The position numbers and the translations under genes are program-made. A DNA stretch of 25,321 bases from JAAFHB01 sp037128295 (lineage in GTDB: Bacteria > Bacteroidota > Bacteroidia > Bacteroidales > Prolixibacteraceae), in assembly GCA_037128295.1 (NCBI GenBank), contig JBAXWR010000096.1, positions 1-25,321 of the forward strand, written 5' to 3'. Position 1 is the stretch's first letter; each line of letters starts with the position of its first letter. Under the pieces are notes generated by a model. It did no database searches and had not been told where the DNA came from. It worked only from the letters and a program-made list of their open reading frames with translations. Below, in pieces: positions 16,490 through 24,146 of this stretch.

Positions 16490-16739
16490 TGGTTTCTCCT
16501 TTATGTCAGGGTTGGCCGCCGGATTTCTTACCGCTTTTTTCACGGAGGCTCTGGTTCCTGTATTTGAACAGGTCAAGCGAGGACGGAAGCGAACTGTTGC
16601 CACTGTTCTTTGTGCATTTTAACACCCTTATTTCATCCCATAGCAATTTTACGTCTTCGGTCAATTTTGCAACTACCGGAAGAAGGTCATAGATCCTTTC
16701 TATCAGTTCATCCTTGCTTATTTTTATCGTCCATTGCAA
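16490..16739 (-). pseudogene. IS66-family transposase remnant (N-terminal part)
   Basis: The minus strand encodes DELIERIYDLLPVVAKLTED, then CTKNSGNSSLPSSLD and SLREKSGKKSGGQP, the typical start of the IS66 TnpC transposase, which normally continues GGQPGHKG. Here the Gly codon after QP is TGA, yet the following codons still read HKG, so this is a single nonsense change followed by loss of the rest within a few codons. The break lies 17 bases beyond the stop of the MocA gene. No ATG start and no terminal inverted repeats are visible. Confidence 0.75.
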
Positions 16740-16869
16740 GGAGAACGAGTTCAGGGTGAAATTGGAAATTCATGGGAAACACATTTTTTACTTAGAAAAG
16801 AACCTGAGTAGTCACAAATTATTTTCATAAACAAATCCTCTCAGAGCGACCATTGACAAGCTGAAATGG

Positions 16870-16980
16870 AAATCATTTTGGAGCATCACGAAGCTTGTTC
16901 ATTAAAAAGATAGTGATTAGTGTTTTATATAAGTTCATTTTATTTTTTTCGCCTCTTTGCCGGAAATGGCGAGGGGGGCG
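16870..16980 (+). repeat. Dispersed ~110 bp intergenic repeat, copy 3
   Basis: aaatcattttggagcatcac is identical to copy 1 for the first 20 bases; then follow gcttgttca, gatagtgattagtgtttta and a hairpin cctctttgcc/ggcgagggg. The T-tract after the hairpin is lost here (ggcgtcatgg). It sits between the IS66 remnant and the second flank of direct repeats. Confidence 0.8.
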
Positions 16981-17106
16981 TCATGGTAGTTCAGGTGGAC
17001 TTCCAAAACAATATTGCTTATATATCATATAATCAATATGATAATAATATTTTTCAGACATTTAAAAACCAGAATTCGTTGAAACAAACCTATGTGTTAG
17101 AAAATT

Positions 17107-17145
17107 AAACTTATTTACCTATTGTGTTGGTTTTAAATACACAGG
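17107..17145 (+). repeat. 40-bp direct repeat, right copy
   Basis: aaacttatttacctattgtg then ttggttttaaatacacagg, homologous to 14711-14750. Beyond it the short words cacata(g)g and acatagg recur four or five times in 17140-17210. Confidence 0.65.
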
Positions 17146-17375
17146 CACAGATGGATAAAACACATAGAAACATAGGTAAAATAAAATGAATCAGGCACAT
17201 AGGTAGTATAAGCTATCTCTTCCATCCATTCCGCAATATTCCTATTTTTGCACGAAAAATTAATATCAATCAACGTAATAGGTTTCCCATCTGATAAATA
17301 AGGTCTTTTGTAGCATTTTTCTTTAATCTGTGCAATGGCAATTTTGGCTGTTGGTTCATTTTGAATTTGAAAAAA
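17133..17375 (-). pseudogene. PD-(D/E)XK nuclease-family C-terminal remnant
   Basis: The minus strand reads AKIAIAQIKEKCYKRPYLSD, GKPITLIDINFSCKNRNIAEW, matching the C-terminal block of the AAA-ATPase/PD-(D/E)XK (DUF1703-type) family, where an AL-QI-KY helix is followed by a GKK-I-LIGINF strand and an R-NI-EW end. The frame then drifts into the cacatagg-rich stretch and stops within the 40-bp repeat. No upstream part of the gene is present. It is independent of the fragment at 14050-14310 because their order and spacing cannot come from one intact gene. Confidence 0.6.
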
Positions 17376-17993
17376 TAAAAAAGGTCACGGTTACAATGAC
17401 AATTCCAGTAGATAAATCATCCTAATAAAAAAGGGCTAACCATTTAATATTTGATGATTGGTTTGCCTTGACATTTTCCAAAGAAAGATCTTCCAAAATA
17501 GTTTATTGCGCCACAAAGTTTCAAAAAGTTGCATGAAGATACCAAACAACTTAACGGCACTTTCTCCCTCAGAACCTGTCATTTCTCGGTGTGCAGCATC
17601 CAACGAAATTTGAAGAATAATCACCTGCACGACAAAGCAATCCCAAACTATGCTAGAAGGGAAGGGACAAAAATCTGGCACATCGAAGGTTTTTTTTATT
17701 GTGAAAAAGACATATCCATATCTCAAAGCAAAAAGACCATGCATTTCAATTGAACAGGAAACGTATAGGAGGAAGAATGGTTGTCCAAAGTCCGATTTTG
17801 ATTATAACCGTAACTTTAGAACGCTAGCTCAAAAGAGGGTGTTAAGCTTCCGATCTATCGGTACAAGTTATGCTTACTTAATACTAGAAAACTGCACCAT
17901 CCCTAAATTTCGGAAAACCACTGTCTACGAGACCTCCAATAGCTATAGGATACAGTGGAGAGCCTCTCAATTAGGTGCAGTTCCTATTAATTT
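17376..17993. other. Intergenic stretch, no recognisable gene
   Basis: About 600 bases. Open frames exist on both strands. The most protein-like is on the minus strand at 17436-17744, containing GESAVKLFGIFMQLFETLW and ending NHQILNG; it could be the tail of a decayed transposase, but I cannot name a family. I see no repeat copy, terminator or RNA gene here. Confidence 0.3.
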
Positions 17994-19250
17994 CTATTTC
18001 AATGTCTTATTTTTTATAAATTCTAATTTATATTTAACATATAAATTAGAAACATTAATATGTCTTAAAATAAAATAATTCATTCTATTTGAGCTTGCAT
18101 ATGGGTATAGAAATATCAACTTATTATTCTTCTTAATACCACTAATAAGTCCACAATCATTTCTAGAGTACGTATTAAGAAAATGAAAGCTGGTGTCGGT
18201 AGGACTTAAGCAATAAGTGTTGTCATCATATTGTCTAAAAGTGAATGGGGGCTTATTTCTTATACATAATGCAAAAACTTTACTTTTCAGATTAAAATTC
18301 CCTTGCAGTTCCATTATTGTTAATCGTAAATTATAATTAGTTGGCCAATAAAGCAATAAGAAATTGGAACTAGAATGAAGCTGAGCATCATCCGAATAAT
18401 GGCCGAAATCAATTACTTGAATACTATCCTCTGGAATCGTATCGCTAGACCTTACTATAATATGGTTTTTTTCAATAATACAATTTGTGTTTTGGTTAAT
18501 ATAATAAATTGAATTATCATAAGTACATGAAGAGACAACTTTATTTGGAGATGGGTAGTTTCTCCAACATTCTTCATTATAATATTCTCCTGAAAGACAA
18601 TCTTTAATAGCGATATATCGAGTATTATAATGAAATCCACTTACACTTCTTCCGAAAATTGCAGGGAGAACATTTGGAGATTTGTTTAATACATCAAAAT
18701 GTTTTTGGAACTTTTCATTTTTCTTTTGTTTAGAAATAAAGTTATACAATAAATCTCTATTAACGAGGCTCGTGTAAAACTTTTTTATATCTGTTTTGTT
18801 TGAATATACAGAGTTAACAGACACATTTGATATTGTTTTTATACATACGGGGAGCAATGAATCAATATCATATAATTTTTGAAGCAAATCGTACAATTTT
18901 TCCTGAACTTCATATTCTTTATAAGGAACTTCATATTCAAAGTTTATTCCTATGGTTGAGTCTATTTGCTCATATCGATACTTTTGGTAGAATAAAATTT
19001 GATTTAAATTATTTATAATACTGTCTGGATCAATAGATTTAGCATAATAAGAAGAATCTATGCTTGCTGAAGTTTCTTTCGTAGATTCTTTTAAGTTATC
19101 GAAATCAGGATTTTATAAATTCTGAATATTGGAGAAATTGCCATCTATCTTTTTTGAATCCTTAATTAACATAAATCCTATGATTATTGTGATTATAAAT
19201 CCAACAACAATTATTAAAAATAGGGTTTTGTTTTTTTTTAATTGCCTCAT
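17994..19250 (-). pseudogene. Single-pass membrane protein of unknown function, split by an in-frame TAA
   Basis: Reading from ATG at 19250 gives MRQLKKNKTLFLIIVVGFII and a further hydrophobic run, so one membrane anchor with a basic N-terminus inside. After 45 codons an in-frame TAA (19113-19115) stops the frame, yet the same frame continues for about 372 more codons, through DSSYYAKSIDPDSI, QKYRYEQIDSTIGINFEYEV and on to KNKTLK before TAG at 17994. No good start codon follows the TAA. The long C-terminal part is rich in Tyr, Asn, Ser and beta-type sequence, perhaps an extracytoplasmic domain; I recognise no family. Codon use is far more AT-rich than in the PUL genes. It probably forms an operon with the gene at 19324-20109, 73 bases upstream. 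A recent pseudogene, a sequencing error or stop read-through are all possible. Confidence 0.6.
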
Positions 19251-19323
19251 TATTCAATATTTACCGAAAGGAAAAATTAATTCCTCGATACCGACGATAT
19301 AAGTTGAGTTAATTATAATAGCT

Positions 19324-20109
19324 TTAATAAACACAATCTTTAATTGTTTTTATTTTATCTTTTAAACTCATATTTCTTTCTATGAATGAAAGTTTAATAG
19401 CTTTTTCAACAATATCTTCATTGAGATTATCTAAATCGATAACCTGTTTTCCATCCATCAAATCACATAAAGTTCCGTTAATCATCTCTAAACTTATTGA
19501 ACGCCCATTAATTATTCTTCTATCCATTACACGATAAATAAAATCAACAAGTTGTGGATAACCAGTATCATAATTTTTTAAATTCTCTTGGATACGATAT
19601 ACCGGTGTGGATGAAATATCGTCAACCAGTACTATGTGCATGTCAAAAAGTACTTTCTCAAGGAATTTTTCATTTTCATATTGCTTTCCAAATTTGTATG
19701 CTAAAAATGAAATTGAACGATCTTCTGTTCTATTTAAAGAAATGGCTAAAGCAAAATTAATTGCCATAGAAGGATCGATAGAATTTAATAGTCTAATTGC
19801 TAATTCTTTATCTCTGTTGTTATTGCTAAGAATTAGCTTTTGAAATAAATCTAAAGATTGAATATCTTTTTGCTCCTTATTATGTATAATATTTATATCT
19901 CTATCCTTACTAATGTTATTGTTAGTGTTTTCACGTTCTACTTTTGTAATATAGATTGTGCTGAAAGTTCCAATAAATAAAATAATTAGTGGCATAATAA
20001 ATATTTCTATAGCACTTTTCTTTTCTTTCTTGTCAGACGTGTTCTTTTCGATTTTGATTAACAATTCTGTTAACTTAATAAATTGGTTTTGTGTAGATTC
20101 ATTTTCCAT
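19324..20109 (-). CDS. Single-pass membrane protein of unknown function, AT-rich
   Basis: A 261-residue protein that I do not recognise. Residues 1-32 are hydrophilic and helical with a Lys-rich end (SDKKEKKS), a membrane span covers about 33-55 (AIEIFIMPLIILFIGTFSTI), and the remaining 200 residues are mostly helical (LDLFQKLILSNNNRDKELAI, NEDIVEKAIKLSFIERNMSL), somewhat like irregular alpha-solenoid repeats. The positive-inside rule would put the C-terminal domain outside the cytoplasm, though this is weak. Start ATG at 20109; a promoter-like TTTG-N20-TATTTTA lies immediately upstream. It is followed after 73 bases by the second AT-rich membrane gene in the same direction. The base composition differs sharply from the flanking PUL genes, suggesting horizontal acquisition. 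Confidence 0.65.
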   Translation of the reverse strand: MENESTQNQFIKLTELLIKIEKNTSDKKEKKSAIEIFIMPLIILFIGTFSTIYITKVERENTNNNISKDRDINIIHNKEQKDIQSLDLFQKLILSNNNRDKELAIRLLNSIDPSMAINFALAISLNRTEDRSISFLAYKFGKQYENEKFLEKVLFDMHIVLVDDISSTPVYRIQENLKNYDTGYPQLVDFIYRVMDRRIINGRSISLEMINGTLCDLMDGKQVIDLDNLNEDIVEKAIKLSFIERNMSLKDKIKTIKDCVY

Positions 20110-20113
20110 GGTA

Positions 20114-20144
20114 TAAAATATTATTGTTTAAAGTTTTAGTCAAA
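20114..20144 (-). promoter_or_regulatory. Bacteroidota-type promoter candidate for the AT-rich gene pair
   Basis: On the minus strand TTTG (20144-20141) is followed by a 20-base spacer and TATTTTA (20120-20114), close to the Bacteroidota -33 TTTG / -7 TAnnTTTG pattern. It ends only four bases before the ATG at 20109, so it would give a nearly leaderless mRNA. The region is AT-rich, so chance is a real alternative. Confidence 0.25.
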
Positions 20145-20260
20145 TTCCGCTGTTTTTATCTTGCATCCTTTTACTCATAGTCATAATTCAAATATTCCCG
20201 AAAGGTTTCAAGTTTGCTATAGAAATAAATCTCGATTTCGGGTCAGAATTGCAACTAACG

Positions 20261-20328
20261 TTTATTCCAACGGAAAATCCGCATAAGAGCGACCCATTTG
20301 AATCGCTAGCCAGGGTAATCCACTGTTG
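20261..20328 (-). mobile_element. Possible IS21-type element end
   Basis: On the minus strand two similar ~24-base units follow each other, gtggattaccctggctagcg attc and atgggtcgctcttatgcgga tttt, then cgttggaata. Spaced, imperfect repeats of the kind GTGG...CTG...CGGAATT are typical of IS21-family ends in this phylum. No istA or istB coding sequence is present. This is pattern resemblance only; the rest of 20145-20530 shows no gene. Confidence 0.28.
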
Positions 20329-20536
20329 TTTATTTTTTTGCATTGTATTTCATATTTCTTCCATATTGTCAATAACACTTGAAAATACAAATTTAACATT
20401 TCTCAATTATATGGTTTTTGTGCTTTTCCCCAAATAAATGAATAATAGACAAATATAAGGTTTTCATGATTGTTTAACACTGAAACAGATTTTTATATTA
20501 CATGTTCTACAACATATTTTCCTCCTCCATGATCAA

Positions 20537-20564
20537 AAAAGGGGAAGCTTTCGCTTCCCCTTTT
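20537..20564 (-). terminator. Strong bidirectional intrinsic terminator
   Basis: aaaaggggaagc (20537-20548) pairs perfectly with gcttcccctttt (20553-20564) around a tttc loop, with A-run before and T-run after, so it works in both directions. It lies 21 bases past the stop of the minus-strand gene at 20586-20885. Confidence 0.85.
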
Positions 20565-20585
20565 CTTTAAAGACTGATTTGGTTT

Positions 20586-20885
20586 TCAATCTCGCGGACT
20601 CACTTTAGTGTCGCGGATCAGTTTCATCTCTTCGATCCACAATGCAATCACCTCCGAATTCGATGTCTTGAACTCATTGCCGGCTTTATCTTTCAATAGG
20701 ATTAACGAACTGATCGTATCGGCACCGATGATGAAAGACTGTAACTTACGGCGGCTTTCATACAACTTCCTCCACCTGTTGATCAGCATCGTGAGGTCCT
20801 CGACCCGCTGGATACTCTCGTCCAGGGTGAGCTTGCGTGGCTCTTCCTTAATCCCGCTCTCCACAACCGTCATCACCAGATCCAT
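20586..20885 (-). CDS. Small helical protein of unknown function, 99 residues
   Basis: From ATG at 20885 the frame encodes MDLVMTVVESGIKEEPRKLT, a central helix EDLTMLINRWRKLYESRRKL, the stretch FIIGADTISSLILLKDKAGN and a C-terminal EVIALWIEEMKLIRDTK. No signal peptide or membrane span is seen; it looks like a soluble, mostly helical protein with a helix-strand centre. I do not recognise the family. The frame remains open upstream to 20936 without an ATG, so the gene may be 5'-truncated, which fits a junction-like sequence at 20887-20908. A strong terminator follows, and its balanced codon use contrasts with the AT-rich pair to its left. Confidence 0.5.
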   Translation of the reverse strand: MDLVMTVVESGIKEEPRKLTLDESIQRVEDLTMLINRWRKLYESRRKLQSFIIGADTISSLILLKDKAGNEFKTSNSEVIALWIEEMKLIRDTKVSPRD

Positions 20886-20886
20886 G

Positions 20887-20908
20887 CTCCACAGTCTATT
20901 CCTGGGTG
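20887..20908 (+). repeat. 22-base near-duplicate of a GH38 gene segment
   Basis: ctccacagtctattcctggg tg matches 23681-23702 inside the GH38 gene at 21 of 22 bases. In the plus frame it would encode STVYSWV, as in the GH38 protein, then a stop comes within seven codons. It may be a scrap of a related gene left at a recombination junction, or chance. Confidence 0.35.
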
Positions 20909-20936
20909 GTAGAAATAAAAATGGAATAGTAACCAA

Positions 20937-21074
20937 CGTTGAAGAATTAAAAAAAGTGCATTATTACCATTATTTATTAATTTTGAGGTATTAAACAGTG
21001 GTTTAGTTATTTTAATGTATTGTATATCAGCTAAATAATGTCTTTTAACCCAAGGACAACATAAAATATTTTGT
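20937..21074 (+). promoter_or_regulatory. AT-rich upstream region of the GH38-GH29 operon
   Basis: A gap of about 140 bases with very high AT content. The promoter for the operon that starts at 21179 should lie here or just beyond, but I cannot single out a convincing TTTG/TAnnTTTG pair. No gene is seen. Confidence 0.3.
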
Positions 21075-21158
21075 ATGAATAAAATTAGTTTTCTTCTTAC
21101 TCTGGTTGCGGTATCTCACCTGTTTTTAACATGGTCTTACATTTGTCCACAAAATTGA
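21075..21158 (+). other. 27-codon open frame resembling an orphan signal peptide
   Basis: MNKISFLLTLVAVSHLFLTW then SYICPQN and stop. The basic start and hydrophobic core look like a Sec signal whose mature gene is lost, ending 20 bases before the GH38 start codon. Alternatives are a leader peptide or a chance frame in AT-rich DNA. Confidence 0.25.
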
Positions 21159-21178
21159 AATTTTTTGACTTAATAGAT

Positions 21179-24121
21179 ATGAAAAAAAATCATTTGATAA
21201 TTTGGTTATTCTTCAGCCTTTCGGTTTCTGGCGGGAATGGAATATCAAATTCGCTCTTTGCGGGTCAGAAATCCTTGTCAAAGGATTTTACATGTACAAT
21301 TTCCCCCTTCTATCGTTACCGGGCGGATGGTCAACCCGGACGTGAGGTCACCATCAATTTCGCCGGAGAAAAAATTGCTGGGAAAGCTCAAATTCAGGTC
21401 ATTGGCAAAGGATTTAAGGAAACAACGGAACTTGAAGCCCTTCCTGAAAGTCGTTCCTCCTACACTATATTGTTGCCTGAAAATGTGGGTGTTAAACAGG
21501 ATGCACAGGTTCAACTGATCCTGAAACATAGCTCCGGTGAGATAAAGAAAACCATTGCCATTCCCGCTTTGCGCCATTGGAAAGTTTATATTTATTCCCA
21601 TTCCCATGTTGACATCGGCTACACAAATACACAGGATAATATTGAAATTCTGCACAAACAAAATATTGTTGAAGGGATAAAACTGGGTGAAGCAACCAAA
21701 AACTATCCTGAAGGTTCACCCTATAAATGGAATCCGGAAATTATGTGGCCAGTGGAAAGGTATTGGCAAAGTGCGACTACTGAGCAAAAGGAAAAGGTTG
21801 TCTGGGCTATAAAGAAAGGCTATTTGTGTCTGGATGCCAGTTATCTGAACCTGAATACCAGTGCTTGCAACGATGAGGAGCTGTTTCAGGTCTTTCGTTC
21901 CAGCCGTGAGATGCAAAAACTGACGGGAGTTCCGATCAATACACTTCAGCAGATGGATATCCCCGGAATGTCATGGGGCCTCGTTCCTGTGATGGCACAG
22001 CAAGGCATCCGCTACATTATGTCGTGGCCAAATTCTTGTCGTGCGGGTTATGGCCGTGAAATTGACGAAAAACCATTTTGGTGGGTAGGTCCTGACGGCA
22101 AGTCCAAAGTGCTTTTCTTTCAGCCAGGTGGTTATGGGAACAGTGGCAGTATGACCAAAGGTGGAAAAACTGGCAGACCCTGGTTTGGGCAGCGCGATGC
22201 CGAAAAGGTTCCGGCAGTCATTAAAACGGATAGTGCCGATGTGAATTTTATCAAGGCATTGCAAAAGCGCGAGCGTCCCGATAATCCATTTGATTTCTAT
22301 GTAGTTTCATGGTCGTTGTGGGACAATTGTCCACTCGATGCTGACCTTTCCGATGCTGTGAAAAAATGGAATGAAACCTATGCCTTTCCGCACCTCGAAA
22401 TGGCCGGAGGTACTGGTATCATGCAGATGATTGAGCAGAAATATGGTGATCAACTCCCAACTGTGAAAGGTGATTTTTCGGAATACTGGACAGATGGTTT
22501 AGGTACAGCCGCCCGTCTGACAGCCGTTAACCGAAATGCCAAAGAGCGGCTGGTTCAGGCAGAGACTTTATGGACAATGCTACATCCGGGGAAACAAATG
22601 CTACGAGCCCGTTTCGATGAAGCGTGGCGCTACATCGCCCTTGGTTCTGAACATACCTGGTGCGCCGAGAATCCTTCGGAACCTTTCTTTCAGGATGCCA
22701 TCTGGAAAGTGAAGCAAAGCTATTTCCGCGAAGCAGACGATCGAACACTAACTTTGCTGGAAGAGGCATTGGCTCCCGCTACCGACAAATCAAACGGGGC
22801 TTTGGGTCCTGTGGAAGGCCCATCGAATGGTGGAGTTGTGGTTTTCAATACACAATCATGGTCGCACGCTGGACTCATTATCCTCTCCAGATCAGAAAGT
22901 ATGCCCGGCGATCGGGTAACAGACGATCAGGGTAACGAAGTGATTTCTCAGCGCCTTTCAACCGGTGAACTTGCTTTCAGGGCATCGGATGTTCCGGCAT
23001 TGGGCTCGCGCCTTTACAGGGTTGTCAAAGGAAATTGCTCCATCACCAATGGTTGTAAACTCAATGGCACTACTCTACAAAATGGATTATTACGAGTTTC
23101 GATAGATGATAAGACCGGTAATATTACCCAACTAAACAATTTTGCAAATGGCCGTAACCTTTCTGATATTAAAGTAGATGGTGGTTTGAATGCTTTCCGC
23201 TGGATGCCAGGCGACAGTGACAATGCCGTTGCCGATTCTGGAGTTGTTATTTCAACGGTCGAAAAAGGTCCGTTAGTAGTCGAATTGCGAGTTGCTTCAA
23301 AAGCCAGAGGATGCCGATCCGTTTCACGTTCCGTCAGGCTTGTGGAGGGTTTGCCTTGGGTTGAGATTTCAAATATCGTCGATAAACTCCCTTTGGAGGC
23401 AAAGGATGGTATTCATTTCGGATTTGGATTCAATATTCCCAATTCCACTACCAGGGTCGATATTCCCTGGGGAATAATTGAGGTCGAAAAGGACCAGTGG
23501 ACCTGTGGAAACCGGAACTGGCTCACCGTTCAGCGTTGGCTCGATATCTCGAATGACAAGGAAGGAGTCACATGGTGTTCTCTTGATGCTCCTTTGTTTG
23601 AAAGTGGTGCGATGACCGCCAATCAGACAGGTAGTTGGAGCGGGGAGCGAAAACCCTGGCTCAAAAAATTGCAACCAAGCTCAACAGTCTATTCCTGGGT
23701 GATGAACAACCATTGGTTTACCAATTTCCCCTTAACGCAAGATGGGCCGGTTACTTTTCGTTACCGTATTTTGCCCCACGGATCTTATGATGCAGCTTCT
23801 GCTAACCGTTTTGGTGTTGAACAGTCCCAACCTTTGGTAGCGCTGGCAGCCAACAACAATGCGATTTCAAAGCCGGTTTTTGCTTTGGAAGGTTCAAAAG
23901 CAGTAACAGCTTCTATCCTAAAATCAACAGTTGAAAATAAAACTGTAATTCTTCGGCTGCGTTCCGTTTCAGCGAAAGATGAAGTGGTAAAATTGAATTG
24001 GCCTGCCGGAAATCCCCAAAAGCTCAACCTTTGCGAAAAGGAAGAAATTCCGGGAAAACCGGTTGAGGGCGAAGTGACTGTTCCAGTCAATGGATTTATA
24101 ACATTAATAGCAGTATGGTAA
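21179..24121 (+). CDS. Secreted GH38-family alpha-mannosidase-like enzyme
   Basis: A 980-residue protein from ATG at 21179, chosen because MKKNHLIIWLFFSLSVSGG is a proper Sec signal; a frame-compatible ATG at 21131 would add 16 residues that mask it. A beta domain of about 110 residues precedes the catalytic region, which opens with YSHSHVDIGYTNT. The GH38 metal ligands are His143-x-Asp145, the nucleophile/ligand Asp260 in QQMDIPGMSWG, and His492 in LGSEHTWCAENP. The C-terminal 450 residues have the beta-sandwich character of GH38 enzymes (LVEGLPWVEISNIVDK, HGSYDAASANRFG). GH38 enzymes are retaining, zinc-dependent alpha-mannosidases; members of this secreted bacterial branch may have other substrates. 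The GH29 gene follows by 25 bases, so the two are co-transcribed. Confidence 0.88.
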   Translation: MKKNHLIIWLFFSLSVSGGNGISNSLFAGQKSLSKDFTCTISPFYRYRADGQPGREVTINFAGEKIAGKAQIQVIGKGFKETTELEALPESRSSYTILLPENVGVKQDAQVQLILKHSSGEIKKTIAIPALRHWKVYIYSHSHVDIGYTNTQDNIEILHKQNIVEGIKLGEATKNYPEGSPYKWNPEIMWPVERYWQSATTEQKEKVVWAIKKGYLCLDASYLNLNTSACNDEELFQVFRSSREMQKLTGVPINTLQQMDIPGMSWGLVPVMAQQGIRYIMSWPNSCRAGYGREIDEKPFWWVGPDGKSKVLFFQPGGYGNSGSMTKGGKTGRPWFGQRDAEKVPAVIKTDSADVNFIKALQKRERPDNPFDFYVVSWSLWDNCPLDADLSDAVKKWNETYAFPHLEMAGGTGIMQMIEQKYGDQLPTVKGDFSEYWTDGLGTAARLTAVNRNAKERLVQAETLWTMLHPGKQMLRARFDEAWRYIALGSEHTWCAENPSEPFFQDAIWKVKQSYFREADDRTLTLLEEALAPATDKSNGALGPVEGPSNGGVVVFNTQSWSHAGLIILSRSESMPGDRVTDDQGNEVISQRLSTGELAFRASDVPALGSRLYRVVKGNCSITNGCKLNGTTLQNGLLRVSIDDKTGNITQLNNFANGRNLSDIKVDGGLNAFRWMPGDSDNAVADSGVVISTVEKGPLVVELRVASKARGCRSVSRSVRLVEGLPWVEISNIVDKLPLEAKDGIHFGFGFNIPNSTTRVDIPWGIIEVEKDQWTCGNRNWLTVQRWLDISNDKEGVTWCSLDAPLFESGAMTANQTGSWSGERKPWLKKLQPSSTVYSWVMNNHWFTNFPLTQDGPVTFRYRILPHGSYDAASANRFGVEQSQPLVALAANNNAISKPVFALEGSKAVTASILKSTVENKTVILRLRSVSAKDEVVKLNWPAGNPQKLNLCEKEEIPGKPVEGEVTVPVNGFITLIAVW

Positions 24122-24146
24122 GGATCAATCATAGAAAATACGAATT

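Noticed and set aside
17140..17210. Possible tandem repeat or CRISPR-like array of cacatagg words
   Set aside because: The units are short, unevenly spaced and imperfect; no spacer-repeat regularity. The pattern resembles low-complexity 3' flank sequence.
17436..17744. Minus-strand frame of 102 codons as a gene
   Set aside because: The sequence is partly protein-like at its C-terminus but has no recognisable family and is surrounded by debris; kept only as a note in the intergenic entry.
21131..21178. Upstream ATG as the GH38 start
   Set aside because: It would add 16 residues before a well-formed Sec signal that starts at 21179.
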